Below, in pieces: positions 28,713 to 37,315 of a DNA stretch of 64,000 bases (within the stretch, counting starts at the first letter, position 1; the number at the start of each line of letters is the position of its first letter). Under the pieces are notes generated by a model. The model saw nothing but the letters and a program-made list of their open reading frames with translations. It searched no databases and was not told the DNA's origin. The position numbers and the translations under genes were made by a program. This stretch comes from Phaeobacter piscinae (GTDB lineage: Bacteria > Pseudomonadota > Alphaproteobacteria > Rhodobacterales > Rhodobacteraceae): contig NZ_CP010681.1 of assembly GCF_002407245.1 (NCBI RefSeq), positions 1,550,001 to 1,614,000 of the forward strand, given 5' to 3'.

Positions 28713-29768
28713 TCAGGAATTGCCGCCGATGACCTCTTCTTCGGAGACCACAGCCTGGGTCTTGGACAATTCGGGATCGGCAACCAGACCGTATTCTGCC
28801 AGCGGGCCATCGGGGCCGGCCACTTCGTCTGCGACGAAGAATTCAGCATATTCTTTGAGGCCAGGGATCACGCCGATGTGGGCTTTCTTCACGTAGAAGA
28901 ACAGCGGGCGCGATACCGGGTATTCACCTTCGGCGATGCTTTCGGTGGTGGGCACAACGCCGGACATGGTGGCAACCTGCAGCTTATCGGTGTTGTTCTC
29001 ATAGAACGCCAGACCAAAGACGCCGATGCCGTCCTTGTTGCTCTCGATGCGGGCGAGAGTTTCGGTATAATCGCCGTCGATATCGACCGATTTGCCGTCA
29101 GTGCGCAGGGAAATACAGGCTTTCTCTGCAGCTTTCTTCTTGGCTTTGTCGCTGTCGCCTTCCGCGTGTTCCAGCAGGTGCTCAAATGCGCCGGTGGCTT
29201 CGCAGCCTGCCAGGATCACCTTGTCTTCGAACACTTCGCGGGTGCCGTGCTTGGTGCCGGGAATGAAGGCCTGAATGTCCTGCGCCGGGAAAGCGCTGTT
29301 CACATCGGCCCAGGTCTTGTTGGGGTTGGCAACCATTTTGCCATCAACCAGGATTTCGTCGGACAGGGCCAGGAACCAGTCGGTGGGCGTGTATTCAAAG
29401 GCGTTGCCCTTGATGTCATTGGCAAACACGATGCCATCATAGCCGATCTGGACTTCGATGATGTCAGTCACGCCGTTTTCGGCGCAGGCCTTGATTTCTT
29501 TTTCCTTGATACGGCGCGAGGCGTTGGCAACGTCGATGGTGTTTTCACCCACACCTTCGCAGAACCGCTTCAGACCGGCAGAGGACCCACCGGATTCAAC
29601 GACCGGTGTCGGGAAGTCGAAGTTCTCGCCAAAGGCTTCGGCCACGATGGAGGCATAGGGCAGAACGGTCGAAGAACCGGCCACCTGAACCTGATCGCGC
29701 GCTGCCGCAGCAGTGGCAGAAACAGCCGAAATGGCCAGGGCGGAAGCGGTGAGTTTCACAAAGGACAT
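28713..29768 (-). CDS. pstS: Phosphate-binding protein PstS
   Basis: A 351-residue periplasmic binding protein. The signal peptide is MSFVKLTASALAISAVSA followed by a TAAAA cleavage region. Phosphate-binding segments are VAGSSTVLPYASIVAE, VVESGGSSAGLKRFCEG and IPGTKHGTREVFED. It captures phosphate for PstCAB. The ATG at 29768 has AAGGAGACACAG upstream, which sets the start against a frame from 29789. The PHO box lies 83 bp upstream, so PhoB should switch on this gene and those after it under phosphate limitation. Confidence 0.96.
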   Translation of the reverse strand: MSFVKLTASALAISAVSATAAAARDQVQVAGSSTVLPYASIVAEAFGENFDFPTPVVESGGSSAGLKRFCEGVGENTIDVANASRRIKEKEIKACAENGVTDIIEVQIGYDGIVFANDIKGNAFEYTPTDWFLALSDEILVDGKMVANPNKTWADVNSAFPAQDIQAFIPGTKHGTREVFEDKVILAGCEATGAFEHLLEHAEGDSDKAKKKAAEKACISLRTDGKSVDIDGDYTETLARIESNKDGIGVFGLAFYENNTDKLQVATMSGVVPTTESIAEGEYPVSRPLFFYVKKAHIGVIPGLKEYAEFFVADEVAGPDGPLAEYGLVADPELSKTQAVVSEEEVIGGNS

Positions 29769-29850
29769 CTGTGTCTCCTTGGGTGTCAATTTTCAGGATC
29801 ATCCCGTGATGATCTTGCGCCCTCACCTAAGGGCGGCGCATGTGCCTTTT

Positions 29851-29879
29851 GTGACGGCTATGTAACAGCTGTATGACAA
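29851..29879 (-). promoter_or_regulatory. PHO box with three direct repeats upstream of pstS
   Basis: Read on the - strand there are three 7-mers spaced by 4 nt: TTGTCAT, CTGTTAC and CCGTCAC, with an 11-bp period. This matches the known PhoB site (CTGTCAT-N4-CTGTCAC) with one extra half-site. It lies 83 bp upstream of the pstS start codon. Confidence 0.88.
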
Positions 29880-30011
29880 ACCCGGTTGTTGCCCCGTTTT
29901 TTGTGACAAACTGGCCTAGCAACGGTGGATTTTCTTAACTTTTCGCGCCGACCTTCGCGGCGGACGCTTAGGTTGTTGTCACATAGAGCGCGCCAAAGCC
30001 TCACCGGCGTG

Positions 30012-31052
30012 TCAGCGCGGCAGGATCACGGTGAACACCGTGCCCGTCGCAGCTGAGCTTTCCACCCGCATCCGGCCACGATGGCGGTTGATGATATGTT
30101 TGACGATCGCCAGCCCCAGCCCGGTGCCGCCCTGCTCACGCGATCTGTGCGTATCGACGCGGTAGAACCGTTCCGTAAGCCGGGGCAGATGGACCGGGTC
30201 GATCCCGGCGCCATTGTCGATCACCTCAACCCGGACGGCGGCGGCGCGCACGGCGGGGTCGCGGTCGCGGGTTTTGAGCCGTAAGGTGACCTGATCGCCA
30301 CCATATTTGATGGCGTTCTCGACAAGATTGGTGAAGACCTGCTGCAGCTGATCCGGATCGCCGGTAACCAGCGTCGGCTCCTCAGGGATTTCCAGCGTGA
30401 GATGGACATCCGCAGCCTCCGCCACCGGTTCCAGCGACTTCAGCGTTGAGGCCAGATGTGCGCCCAGATCGAGCTGCGCGCGCGGGCGCACACGCTCTTC
30501 GCTCTCGACCCGGTTCAGCGACAAGAGATCGCCGACCAGGCGGTTCATGCGGTTGGCTTCATCCTGCATGATCTGCAGAAACCTGTCGCGCGCCGCGCCA
30601 TCATCGCGCGCAGGGCCGCGCAGCGTTTCGATGAACCCCATGAGGGCTGTCAGCGGCGTGCGCAGCTCATGGCTGACATTGGCGACAAAATCGCGCCGCA
30701 TCTGGCTGGCCTGCTCGCGGTCTGTGATATCCGTGAGGCTGATCAGCGCCGCCCCACCATTGACCGCGCCGATGCCGGGAATATAGCGCAAGGCGACCTC
30801 AAATGTGGTGTCCTGCGCGCCGTCGTTGGACAGGTGGCGCGCGGTTTTGGCGCTGCGTTCATAAAGACAGCGCTCAATCGCAGTCGCCACATTGGGCTGG
30901 CGCAGGATGGTGGCGAAATGACGCCCGACCAGATTGTTGCCCAGCAGGGTGGTCGCCGCCGCGTTTGCGGCGATGAACCTTTCGCTTTGATCGACCAGCA
31001 CCGCTGGCAAGGGGATGGCCTCCATGAAACCGTCAATCAGATCCTGCGTCAT
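30012..31052 (-). CDS. phoR: Phosphate regulon sensor histidine kinase PhoR, apparently soluble
   Basis: A 346-residue histidine kinase. Residues 8-110 are a PAS domain, the HisKA site is H128 in FVANVSHELRTPLTALMGF, and the ATPase domain has NLVENAIKYGG (N box), VIDNGAGIDP and GTGLGLAIVKHI (G boxes). GAGGGGCAA lies before the ATG at 31052; the longer frame to 31193 adds no hydrophobic segment. E. coli PhoR has N-terminal membrane helices; none is visible here. It probably senses phosphate via PhoU/PstB contact with the PAS domain and phosphorylates PhoB. Confidence 0.93.
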   Translation of the reverse strand: MTQDLIDGFMEAIPLPAVLVDQSERFIAANAAATTLLGNNLVGRHFATILRQPNVATAIERCLYERSAKTARHLSNDGAQDTTFEVALRYIPGIGAVNGGAALISLTDITDREQASQMRRDFVANVSHELRTPLTALMGFIETLRGPARDDGAARDRFLQIMQDEANRMNRLVGDLLSLNRVESEERVRPRAQLDLGAHLASTLKSLEPVAEAADVHLTLEIPEEPTLVTGDPDQLQQVFTNLVENAIKYGGDQVTLRLKTRDRDPAVRAAAVRVEVIDNGAGIDPVHLPRLTERFYRVDTHRSREQGGTGLGLAIVKHIINRHRGRMRVESSAATGTVFTVILPR

Positions 31053-31101
31053 TTGCCCCTCGCCTTGTTGCTGTGCCGGCCGTGTTACAAACCGATTGTA
31101 A

Positions 31102-32283
31102 CTATGACGTGGCAGCCGCGACCGCTTCGCTGAAGACAGCGCAGAGTGTGTCCGGATCCTCAAGCCCGACCGAAACGCGGAAGAATCCTTCACTCAGCCC
31201 CAGTTTGGCACGATCTTCTGCGCTGAGGGCGCGGTGCGAGGAGGAGGCGGGATGCGACAGCGTGGTGCCCACGTCCCCCAGCGTCGGGGCAAAGTTGAGC
31301 CCATCTGCCCCACGGGTAAAGGCATTGGCCGCAGCGCGTCCGCCTTCCAGCTCAAAGCTGACCATATTGCATCCCTTCCCATCCAGCAGCGCCATTGCGC
31401 GCTCGTGGTCGGGATGGTCCTTGCGGGTCGGGTATATCACCCGCTTCACCCCCGGTAGCCCGGCCAGATGATCCGCCAGCGTCACCGCGGTGGCCTGTGC
31501 GCGCTCAAACCGCAGTTCAAACGACAGCATGCCGCGTTCTGCAAGCCAGCAGTCAAACGGGCTGGGCGTCATGCCGGTGGTGACCACATAGACGCTGAGA
31601 CGGGTGTTGATCTCAGGATCCTTGGCCACGACATAGCCCAGCATCACATCGGAATGCCCGGCCAAGAGCTTGGTAATGGAATGGATTACGATATCCGCGC
31701 CATGATCAAAGGGACGAAAGCCCCGTGGGGTGGTGAAGGTGTTGTCGACCACCAAAAGGATATCGCGATCCTTGCAGAGCTGTGCCAGCCCGTCGATATC
31801 AGCCACGGCCAGCGTCGGGTTTGAGACGGCCTCAACCAGGATCATTTTGGTTTCGGGGCGGATCGCAGCCACAACCGCGGCCACATCGCCGGGATCGGCC
31901 AGCGTTGTTGCAATGCCCAGACGCGGCAGATCCTCCGCCATGAGGCGCATGGAGCGCCCATAAAGCTGATTGCCGCCAATCACGTGATCGCCGGTTTTCA
32001 GCAGGCCCAGCAGCACAGCCGAAACCGCCGCCATACCGGAACCGGTCACAACCCCGCCGGGCATGCCTTCCATCGCATCGAGCCGTTTGGCGACCACATC
32101 GGCGTTTGGATGCCCCTCACGTGAATAGGTATAGCCGTGCACCCGCCCCTCATATTGATCATCCAGCGCATCTGGCGTGTCGCTGGCATAGACCACGGAC
32201 GGACTAAGCGGGGTCACCACCGGATGGCTCGCGCTGAAGGGCAAGGGATCTGGCCGCATAAGCGACCCTTTGGAATTTTTCAC
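31102..32283 (-). CDS. Cys/Met metabolism PLP-dependent enzyme (cystathionine lyase/synthase family)
   Basis: A 393-residue fold-type I enzyme of the trans-sulfuration family. The PLP lysine is K205 in IHSITKLLAGHSDVMLG. Other marks are YTYSREGHPNADVVAKRL, VTGSGMAAVSAVLLGLLKTG and SHPASSSHRALSAEDRAKLG. It may be a cystathionine beta- or gamma-lyase, a methionine gamma-lyase or a sulfhydrylase; the sequence alone does not decide. The GTG at 32283 and the ATG at 32259 both have usable ribosome-binding sites. It lies three bases after the gamma-carbonic anhydrase gene. Confidence 0.9.
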   Translation of the reverse strand: MKNSKGSLMRPDPLPFSASHPVVTPLSPSVVYASDTPDALDDQYEGRVHGYTYSREGHPNADVVAKRLDAMEGMPGGVVTGSGMAAVSAVLLGLLKTGDHVIGGNQLYGRSMRLMAEDLPRLGIATTLADPGDVAAVVAAIRPETKMILVEAVSNPTLAVADIDGLAQLCKDRDILLVVDNTFTTPRGFRPFDHGADIVIHSITKLLAGHSDVMLGYVVAKDPEINTRLSVYVVTTGMTPSPFDCWLAERGMLSFELRFERAQATAVTLADHLAGLPGVKRVIYPTRKDHPDHERAMALLDGKGCNMVSFELEGGRAAANAFTRGADGLNFAPTLGDVGTTLSHPASSSHRALSAEDRAKLGLSEGFFRVSVGLEDPDTLCAVFSEAVAAATS

Positions 32284-32286
32284 GTG

Positions 32287-32808
32287 TCAGACCTCTGTCA
32301 GTTCGTCGCGGAAACGACGCATGTTTTCTTGGTAGTGCTCGGCGCTTTGGCGCAGGGATTGAACCAGCGCCTCATCCACATCACGGACGATTTTTCCGGG
32401 TGCGCCCATAACCAGAGAATTATCAGGGATTTCCTTATTCTCTGTAATCAGGGCGCCCGCACCGATCAGGCAATTCTTACCGATCTTGGCCCCGTTCAGC
32501 ACCGTGGCCCCCATCCCGATCAGGGAGTTGTCGCCGATGGTGCAGCCATGCAGCATGACCTTGTGGCCGATGGTGCAATTCTCGCCAATGGTCAGCGGAT
32601 AGCCTGCATCAATATGCATGACGCAGTTTTCCTGCACGTTTGAACCACGTCCGATGCGGATTTCCTCGTGATCGGCGCGGATGGTGCTGCCGAACCAGAC
32701 CGAGGCCCCCTCCTCCAGCACCACAAGGCCGATCAGATTGGCATCCGGCGCAACCCATGTGTCGGCGTGGAGTTCGGGGGTTTTGTCTCCCAGAGCATAA
32801 ATCGTCAT
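32287..32808 (-). CDS. Gamma-carbonic anhydrase family protein (left-handed beta-helix)
   Basis: A 173-residue hexapeptide-repeat protein of the gamma-carbonic anhydrase/PaaY/YrdA group. Repeats run from about 20 to 130 (for example [20 protein letters not shown] and [16 protein letters not shown]). Three histidines that could bind the zinc are seen in [12 protein letters not shown] and LHGCT. The family includes carbonic anhydrases and inactive or thioesterase-like relatives, so activity is not certain. It overlaps gmk by 4 nt (ATGA). Confidence 0.88.
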   Translation of the reverse strand: MTIYALGDKTPELHADTWVAPDANLIGLVVLEEGASVWFGSTIRADHEEIRIGRGSNVQENCVMHIDAGYPLTIGENCTIGHKVMLHGCTIGDNSLIGMGATVLNGAKIGKNCLIGAGALITENKEIPDNSLVMGAPGKIVRDVDEALVQSLRQSAEHYQENMRRFRDELTEV

Positions 32809-33446
32809 GACAGATCCTCAAATTCGCTTTGCAGGCCGCGCACGTGATCCACCAAATGCGGCTGCTGGATGCGGCGCAGACGGGTCGCGGTGATAATGGT
32901 CTTCAGCTGCAGTTCGGTGGCATCCAGATCATCATTGATCAGCACGTGATCATAGCTGCCCCAGTGGCTGATTTCGTCCCAGCTTTTCTCCATCCGACGG
33001 GTGATTGTCGCGGCATCATCCTGGGCGCGGCTCTCTAGCCGGCGGCGCAACTCTCCGATCGAAGGTGGCAGCAGGAAAATTGACAGCGTGTGCTGGCCCA
33101 GGTCTGAGTTGCGGATCTGCTGCGCGCCTTGCCAGTCGATATCAAACAGCACATCACGCCCGCCATCAATCGCCGCCTTCACCGGCCCTTTGGGGGAGCC
33201 ATAGAAATTGCCGAAGACATGGGCGTGCTCCAGCATATTGCCTTCGCTCACGGCGGTCTTGAAGGCGTCGGTGGTGATGAAATGGTAATCCTGCCCATCC
33301 GTTTCGCCGGGGCGCGGGTTGCGCGTGGTGGCAGAGACGGAAAATTCGATGCTGGGATCCCAGGACCGCAACCGTTTCGCCAATGTGGATTTCCCGGCCC
33401 CAGAGGGCGAAGAAAGGATAATCAACAGGCCGCGCCGATCTGCCAT
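32805..33446 (-). CDS. gmk: Guanylate kinase
   Basis: A 213-residue kinase that converts GMP to GDP. The P-loop is [15 protein letters not shown] (12-26). The GMP-binding segment is [20 protein letters not shown] with YHFIT, followed by [17 protein letters not shown] and [13 protein letters not shown]. The length is normal. It follows yicC by 41 bp, a very common pairing, and is translationally coupled to the gamma-carbonic anhydrase gene. Confidence 0.97.
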   Translation of the reverse strand: MADRRGLLIILSSPSGAGKSTLAKRLRSWDPSIEFSVSATTRNPRPGETDGQDYHFITTDAFKTAVSEGNMLEHAHVFGNFYGSPKGPVKAAIDGGRDVLFDIDWQGAQQIRNSDLGQHTLSIFLLPPSIGELRRRLESRAQDDAATITRRMEKSWDEISHWGSYDHVLINDDLDATELQLKTIITATRLRRIQQPHLVDHVRGLQSEFEDLS

Positions 33447-33487
33447 GGCATGCTCTCCTTATATTATATTTGTTGTTCTTCTGGTTT

Positions 33488-34384
33488 CTATTCGATGTTC
33501 TGAACCTGCTCGCGCATCTGGTCGATCACCGCTTTTAGCTCAAGCCCGACCGCTGTCAGGTCGCTGTTTTGCGCCTTCGCGCAGAGCGTATTTGCCTCTC
33601 GGTTGAATTCCTGCATCAGGAAATCCAGCTTGCGCCCGACGGCGCCGCCTTTGGCCAGCAGTTCCCGCGCAGCCGCCACATGGGCCGTCAGCCGGTCCAG
33701 CTCCTCGGTGACATCCGTTTTGACCGCCAGCAGGGCCAACTCTTGTGCCAGCCGGGTTTCGTCGACGCCGTCACTGTTCTCCAGCACCCGCGCCAGATTG
33801 CTGCGCAGAGTTGACGCAACCTCGGCTTTGCGGGCGTCAGCGCGGCGTGCGGCCTCTTCGCGCAGGGTGGCAATCTGATCTAGTTGGTCCATCAGGACAG
33901 CTTTCAGCGCGGCGCCCTCAGTGGCGCGCATGTTAACGAAGTCGGACAGGATTGCGGCAAAATCGGTGCTGAGCGCCGCCACGATGGGCGCGGGCTCGTC
34001 GCTGCCGCTGGCCTGCTCCAGCACGCCTCGTTGCGTCAGAAGATCCGTGGCAGAGGTCTGCGCCAATGTGATCCCCGCAGCAGCAGCCTGCCGCTCCACC
34101 TCACCAACCGCTGTCAGCAGCGTTGCCAGGGCCGCTTGGTTGATCTGAAGGGCGACGGCAGCCTCCTTGCTGCGGTTGATCCGCAGTGTCATAGAGACAT
34201 TGCCGCGCGACAGCGCCTTGCTCAATTGCCCGCGCAGGTTGGCTTCAAGCCCGTCCAGCCAGTCGGGGATGCGCAAGCGAAGGTCCAGCCCTTTGGCATT
34301 CACCGAGCGCAATTCGCACGACCAGCTATGCGCCCCGGTGCTACCCTGCCCTGCGGCAAAGCCCGTCATTGAATGGATGGTCAT
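33488..34384 (-). CDS. YicC-family endoribonuclease
   Basis: A 298-residue YicC protein. It begins MTIHSMTGFAAGQGS, has the internal ELRSVNAKGLDLRLRIPD and ends with the family signature GRKLDFLMQEFNREANTLC followed by SDLTAVGLELKAVIDQMREQ. E. coli YicC is a stress-related RNase that can degrade small RNAs; here the role is by family. The ATG at 34384 is preceded by GGGGAGGCCGCAGATA. The gene is the head of the yicC-gmk run. Confidence 0.94.
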   Translation of the reverse strand: MTIHSMTGFAAGQGSTGAHSWSCELRSVNAKGLDLRLRIPDWLDGLEANLRGQLSKALSRGNVSMTLRINRSKEAAVALQINQAALATLLTAVGEVERQAAAAGITLAQTSATDLLTQRGVLEQASGSDEPAPIVAALSTDFAAILSDFVNMRATEGAALKAVLMDQLDQIATLREEAARRADARKAEVASTLRSNLARVLENSDGVDETRLAQELALLAVKTDVTEELDRLTAHVAAARELLAKGGAVGRKLDFLMQEFNREANTLCAKAQNSDLTAVGLELKAVIDQMREQVQNIE

Positions 34385-34629
34385 TATCTGCGGCCTCCCC
34401 GGGTGCACGAGGCGCTGTTTCGCCTCGCCACAGGTTTACAAACGGCCAGCGGACAAGTCCATAAGCGCGGAGACCTATCCTAAAGTGTTAACCATTGATT
34501 AAAGAAATAGTCCAAAATTGAATAAGATTGTGGCATGTTAACTTCAGGATAACCAATCCGGCATTAATCGTTAGGCAACCAACTTTAGCTTGGCGCATGA
34601 CCCAGCCGGATCCAGCGAGGATGACAGCG

Positions 34630-35487
34630 ATGTTTTTTGGCGGCCGCAAAGACGACAATCAGACCGAAGGTCAAACCAAGGTTGTGGCAATGGATCGCTT
34701 CCGCGCAGCGGGATCGCTGTCGCCCATGCGACAGGCAGAGGCCTATTGGACCGCTCTGCGCCGTGGCGACGATATTCCCAGCCGGTCGCAGATCGATCCG
34801 CGCGGGTTGGAAAATATCCTGCCTCAGACCTTCATTCTGGAGCGGATCGCCCCCGGCATCGCCCGTTTTCGTCTTGCTGGTCAGCGGGTGAACGAAATGG
34901 CTGGAATGGAAGTGCGCGGCATGCCCATCACCGCTTTCTTCACCCCGGCAGCCCGTAAACAGGTCAGCGCAGCGTTGGAGACGATGTTCGACACGCCTGC
35001 CATTATCGAGCTGACCCTACAGACCGAGAACAACCGCCTGCGCGGCGCCCGCGAGGCGCGCATGCTGCTGCTGCCGCTGCGCAGTGATTTGGGCGATGTC
35101 AGCCGGGCGCTGGGGGTTTTCATCTCCGAAGGCAACCCAACCGGAACCTCGCAGCGGTTCTCGGTGACCGAAACGCAGATCCGCCAGGTCAGCCCGACCG
35201 GTGATGCGCCCTTCAAGGCAAAGCCGCGCGCCGCAGATCCGGCCGCACCGGCGAAGCCCGCGACACCAGCACCCGCAGCGAAGGACGTCAATGCACCAAA
35301 CCCCGGTTTTGCCGAAACTCAGGCGCGGTTTGAACGCGAGCCCACCGTCATGACCGAGGCGCGTGCCCTGATTGAGCGCAGCCGCCAGATGTCGACTGAG
35401 ACACCGGCAGCGCCTGCGGCAGAGCAGGCCGGGAATAAGACCAAGAAACGTGGCGGCCACCTGCGTCTGGTTGTCAGCAAGGACTAA
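34630..35487 (+). CDS. PAS_5 domain protein with Ala/Pro-rich tail
   Basis: A 285-residue protein. Residues about 25-165 form a PAS_5-type domain (SPMRQAEAYWTALRRGDDIP, RGLENILPQTFILER, FRLAGQRVNEMAGMEVRGMP). The rest is low complexity (ADPAAPAKPATPAPAAKD) and ends in basic KKRGGHLRLVVSKD. There is no kinase, HTH or GGDEF domain. Single PAS_5 proteins occur widely in alphaproteobacteria and some relate to cell-cycle control in Caulobacter. The start at 34630 follows CGAGG; upstream in-frame ATGs at 34597 and 34621 are possible. The function is unknown. Confidence 0.8.
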   Translation: MFFGGRKDDNQTEGQTKVVAMDRFRAAGSLSPMRQAEAYWTALRRGDDIPSRSQIDPRGLENILPQTFILERIAPGIARFRLAGQRVNEMAGMEVRGMPITAFFTPAARKQVSAALETMFDTPAIIELTLQTENNRLRGAREARMLLLPLRSDLGDVSRALGVFISEGNPTGTSQRFSVTETQIRQVSPTGDAPFKAKPRAADPAAPAKPATPAPAAKDVNAPNPGFAETQARFEREPTVMTEARALIERSRQMSTETPAAPAAEQAGNKTKKRGGHLRLVVSKD

Positions 35488-35555
35488 AGTCCGGCCTCAC
35501 CACCCCCGTATATTCCGAATTCCTTTCGCGCTACTGGACATAGCTAGAAAGCGAT

Positions 35556-35592
35556 CGCCCCGCGACAGAAGGTCCGGGGCGTTTCCCGTTTT
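35556..35592 (+). terminator. Terminator after the PAS_5 gene
   Basis: CGCCCCG (35556-35562) pairs with CGGGGCG (35575-35581), followed by TTTCCCGTTTTG. The stem is good and the T-run is interrupted. Confidence 0.55.
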
Positions 35593-35676
35593 GTAGACGA
35601 AATAATGATCCTGCTGCGCCTTCTCTGCCTGCAAATAACACCGCACCATAACATGAAGAGTGCAGGATAAGTTTTT

Positions 35677-35715
35677 GAAAATAAAAGCCCTCACCCCGGC
35701 CTGGGGTGAGGGCTT
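35677..35715 (-). terminator. Terminator of the DAHP synthase gene
   Basis: A perfect 13-bp stem (AAGCCCTCACCCC 35685-35697 with GGGGTGAGGGCTT 35703-35715), loop GGCCT. On the - strand it is followed by TTATTTTC after two stem T residues. Confidence 0.85.
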
Positions 35716-35764
35716 GTCGTTTCATATCGGTGATCCCCGTTGTCGGGTATCACCAGAAACAAGA

Positions 35765-37135
35765 TCAGCCAGCCTGACGCTCAGAGGTACGGGCACGCAG
35801 CTGCGACACTTCTTCAGCCACCAAGAAGGCCAGTTCTAGGGACTGGCTGGCGTTCAGGCGTGGATCGCAGGCAGTATGGTAGCGATCGCTCAGATCCTCA
35901 TCGGTCACGGCACGCACGCCGCCGGTGCATTCGGTGACATCCTGACCGGTCATCTCAAAATGCACACCGCCCGGGATCGTGCCCTCTGCGGTGTGGATCG
36001 CAAAGAAGTCACGGACCTCACGCAGCACGCTTTCAAACGGGCGGGTCTTGTAGCCAGAGGAGGATTTGATGGTGTTGCCATGCATCGGGTCGCAGACCCA
36101 AGTTACCTTGGCGCCCTCCTCCTGAACCGCCTTGATCAAGCGCGGCAGATGTTCACCGGCCTTGCCTGCACCGAACCGCGCGATCAGGGTCAGACGCCCC
36201 TCTTCGTTTTCGGGGTTCAGCTTGGCCATCAGCACCTTCAGATCTTCGGCGGTGGTGGTCGGGCCACATTTCAGGCCAATCGGGTTCTGGACGCCGCTGC
36301 AGAATTCAACATGGGCGCCGTCAGGCTGACGGGTGCGGTCGCCAATCCACAGCATGTGGCCGGAACCGGCCAGCCATTTGCCAGATGTGGAATCCAGACG
36401 GGTCAGCGCCTCTTCATACTCCAGCAGCAGACCTTCGTGGCTGGTGTAGAATTCCACCGACTGCAAGGTGTGGGCGGTGTCGTTGTTGATGCCTGCGGCC
36501 TTCATGAAGTCGAGCGTATCGGTGATCCGATTCGCCATTTCACGGTAGCTTTCGGCCTTCTCGCCCTCGGTGAAACCCAGGGTCCAGGCATGGACCTGAT
36601 TCACATCGGCATAGCCGCCGGTCGAAAACGCCCGGATCAGGTTCACGGTTGCCGCAGCCTGGGTATAGGCCTGCAACATGCGCTGGGGATCGGGCACACG
36701 CGATGTTTCGGTGAAGGCCAGATCGTTGATGATATCCCCGCGGTAGCTGGGCAGTTCCACACCGTTCACGGTTTCCGTGGGGGCGCTGCGCGGCTTGGCG
36801 AACTGGCCCGCCATGCGGCCCACTTTGATCACCGGCACCTTGGCGCCATAGGTCAGCACCATCGCCATCTGCAGCATCACCTTGAAGGTATCGCGGATCG
36901 CGTCGGCGCTGAACTGATCGAAGCTTTCGGCGCAATCGCCGCCTTGCAGCAGGAACGCCTCACCCCGGCCCGCAGCGCCAAGGTGCTGTTTCAGGCGGCG
37001 TGCCTCACCCGCAAATACCAAGGGCGGATACTTGGACAGCTGAGCCTCAACAGCCGACAGCGCGTCGGCGTTGGTATAATCTGGCATTTGCACCCGCGGT
37101 TTTTGGCGCCAGGTCGATTTTTGCCACTCACTCAT
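35765..37135 (-). CDS. aroG: Class II 3-deoxy-7-phosphoheptulonate (DAHP) synthase
   Basis: A 456-residue plant-type (class II) DAHP synthase, which joins phosphoenolpyruvate and erythrose 4-phosphate to start the shikimate pathway. Motifs are [71 protein letters not shown] and [18 protein letters not shown]. The length is typical of the class. It has its own terminator and diverges from the GlxA-type regulator. Together with aroQ it gives two shikimate-pathway genes in the window, but they are not linked. Confidence 0.95.
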   Translation of the reverse strand: MSEWQKSTWRQKPRVQMPDYTNADALSAVEAQLSKYPPLVFAGEARRLKQHLGAAGRGEAFLLQGGDCAESFDQFSADAIRDTFKVMLQMAMVLTYGAKVPVIKVGRMAGQFAKPRSAPTETVNGVELPSYRGDIINDLAFTETSRVPDPQRMLQAYTQAAATVNLIRAFSTGGYADVNQVHAWTLGFTEGEKAESYREMANRITDTLDFMKAAGINNDTAHTLQSVEFYTSHEGLLLEYEEALTRLDSTSGKWLAGSGHMLWIGDRTRQPDGAHVEFCSGVQNPIGLKCGPTTTAEDLKVLMAKLNPENEEGRLTLIARFGAGKAGEHLPRLIKAVQEEGAKVTWVCDPMHGNTIKSSSGYKTRPFESVLREVRDFFAIHTAEGTIPGGVHFEMTGQDVTECTGGVRAVTDEDLSDRYHTACDPRLNASQSLELAFLVAEEVSQLRARTSERQAG

Positions 37136-37261
37136 AGCTGTGTCTCCGCATAAGAGGTCTTAGGTTAACGAAGGACATCTATACGAAATCGCACCCGCGC
37201 TGACCAGTTTAGATTTGCAAAGTCTTGACGACACCGCGAAGCTGTGAACACGGTGCCCGAA

Positions 37262-37286
37262 TTTCGCAAAATCCGGCTTTGCGAAA
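37262..37286. promoter_or_regulatory. Inverted repeat upstream of the GlxA-type regulator
   Basis: TTTCGCAAA (37262-37270) and TTTGCGAAA (37278-37286) form a perfect 9-bp inverted repeat with a 7-nt spacer, ending 29 bp before the regulator ATG. A related TTTGCAAA lies at 37213-37220. It could be an operator for autoregulation or a leader hairpin. Confidence 0.5.
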
Positions 37287-37315
37287 AACAGAGATTTTGA
37301 ATAAGGACGCTGGCC

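Noticed and set aside
29903..29909. A further GTGACAA unit beyond the PHO box
   Set aside because: It is out of phase with the 11-bp period (30 bp instead of 33), so it was not counted as a fourth half-site.
35876..37153. A 425-codon + strand frame opposite the DAHP synthase gene
   Set aside because: The opposite strand encodes a complete class II DAHP synthase with all motifs; the long frame is a by-product of its GC-rich codon use.
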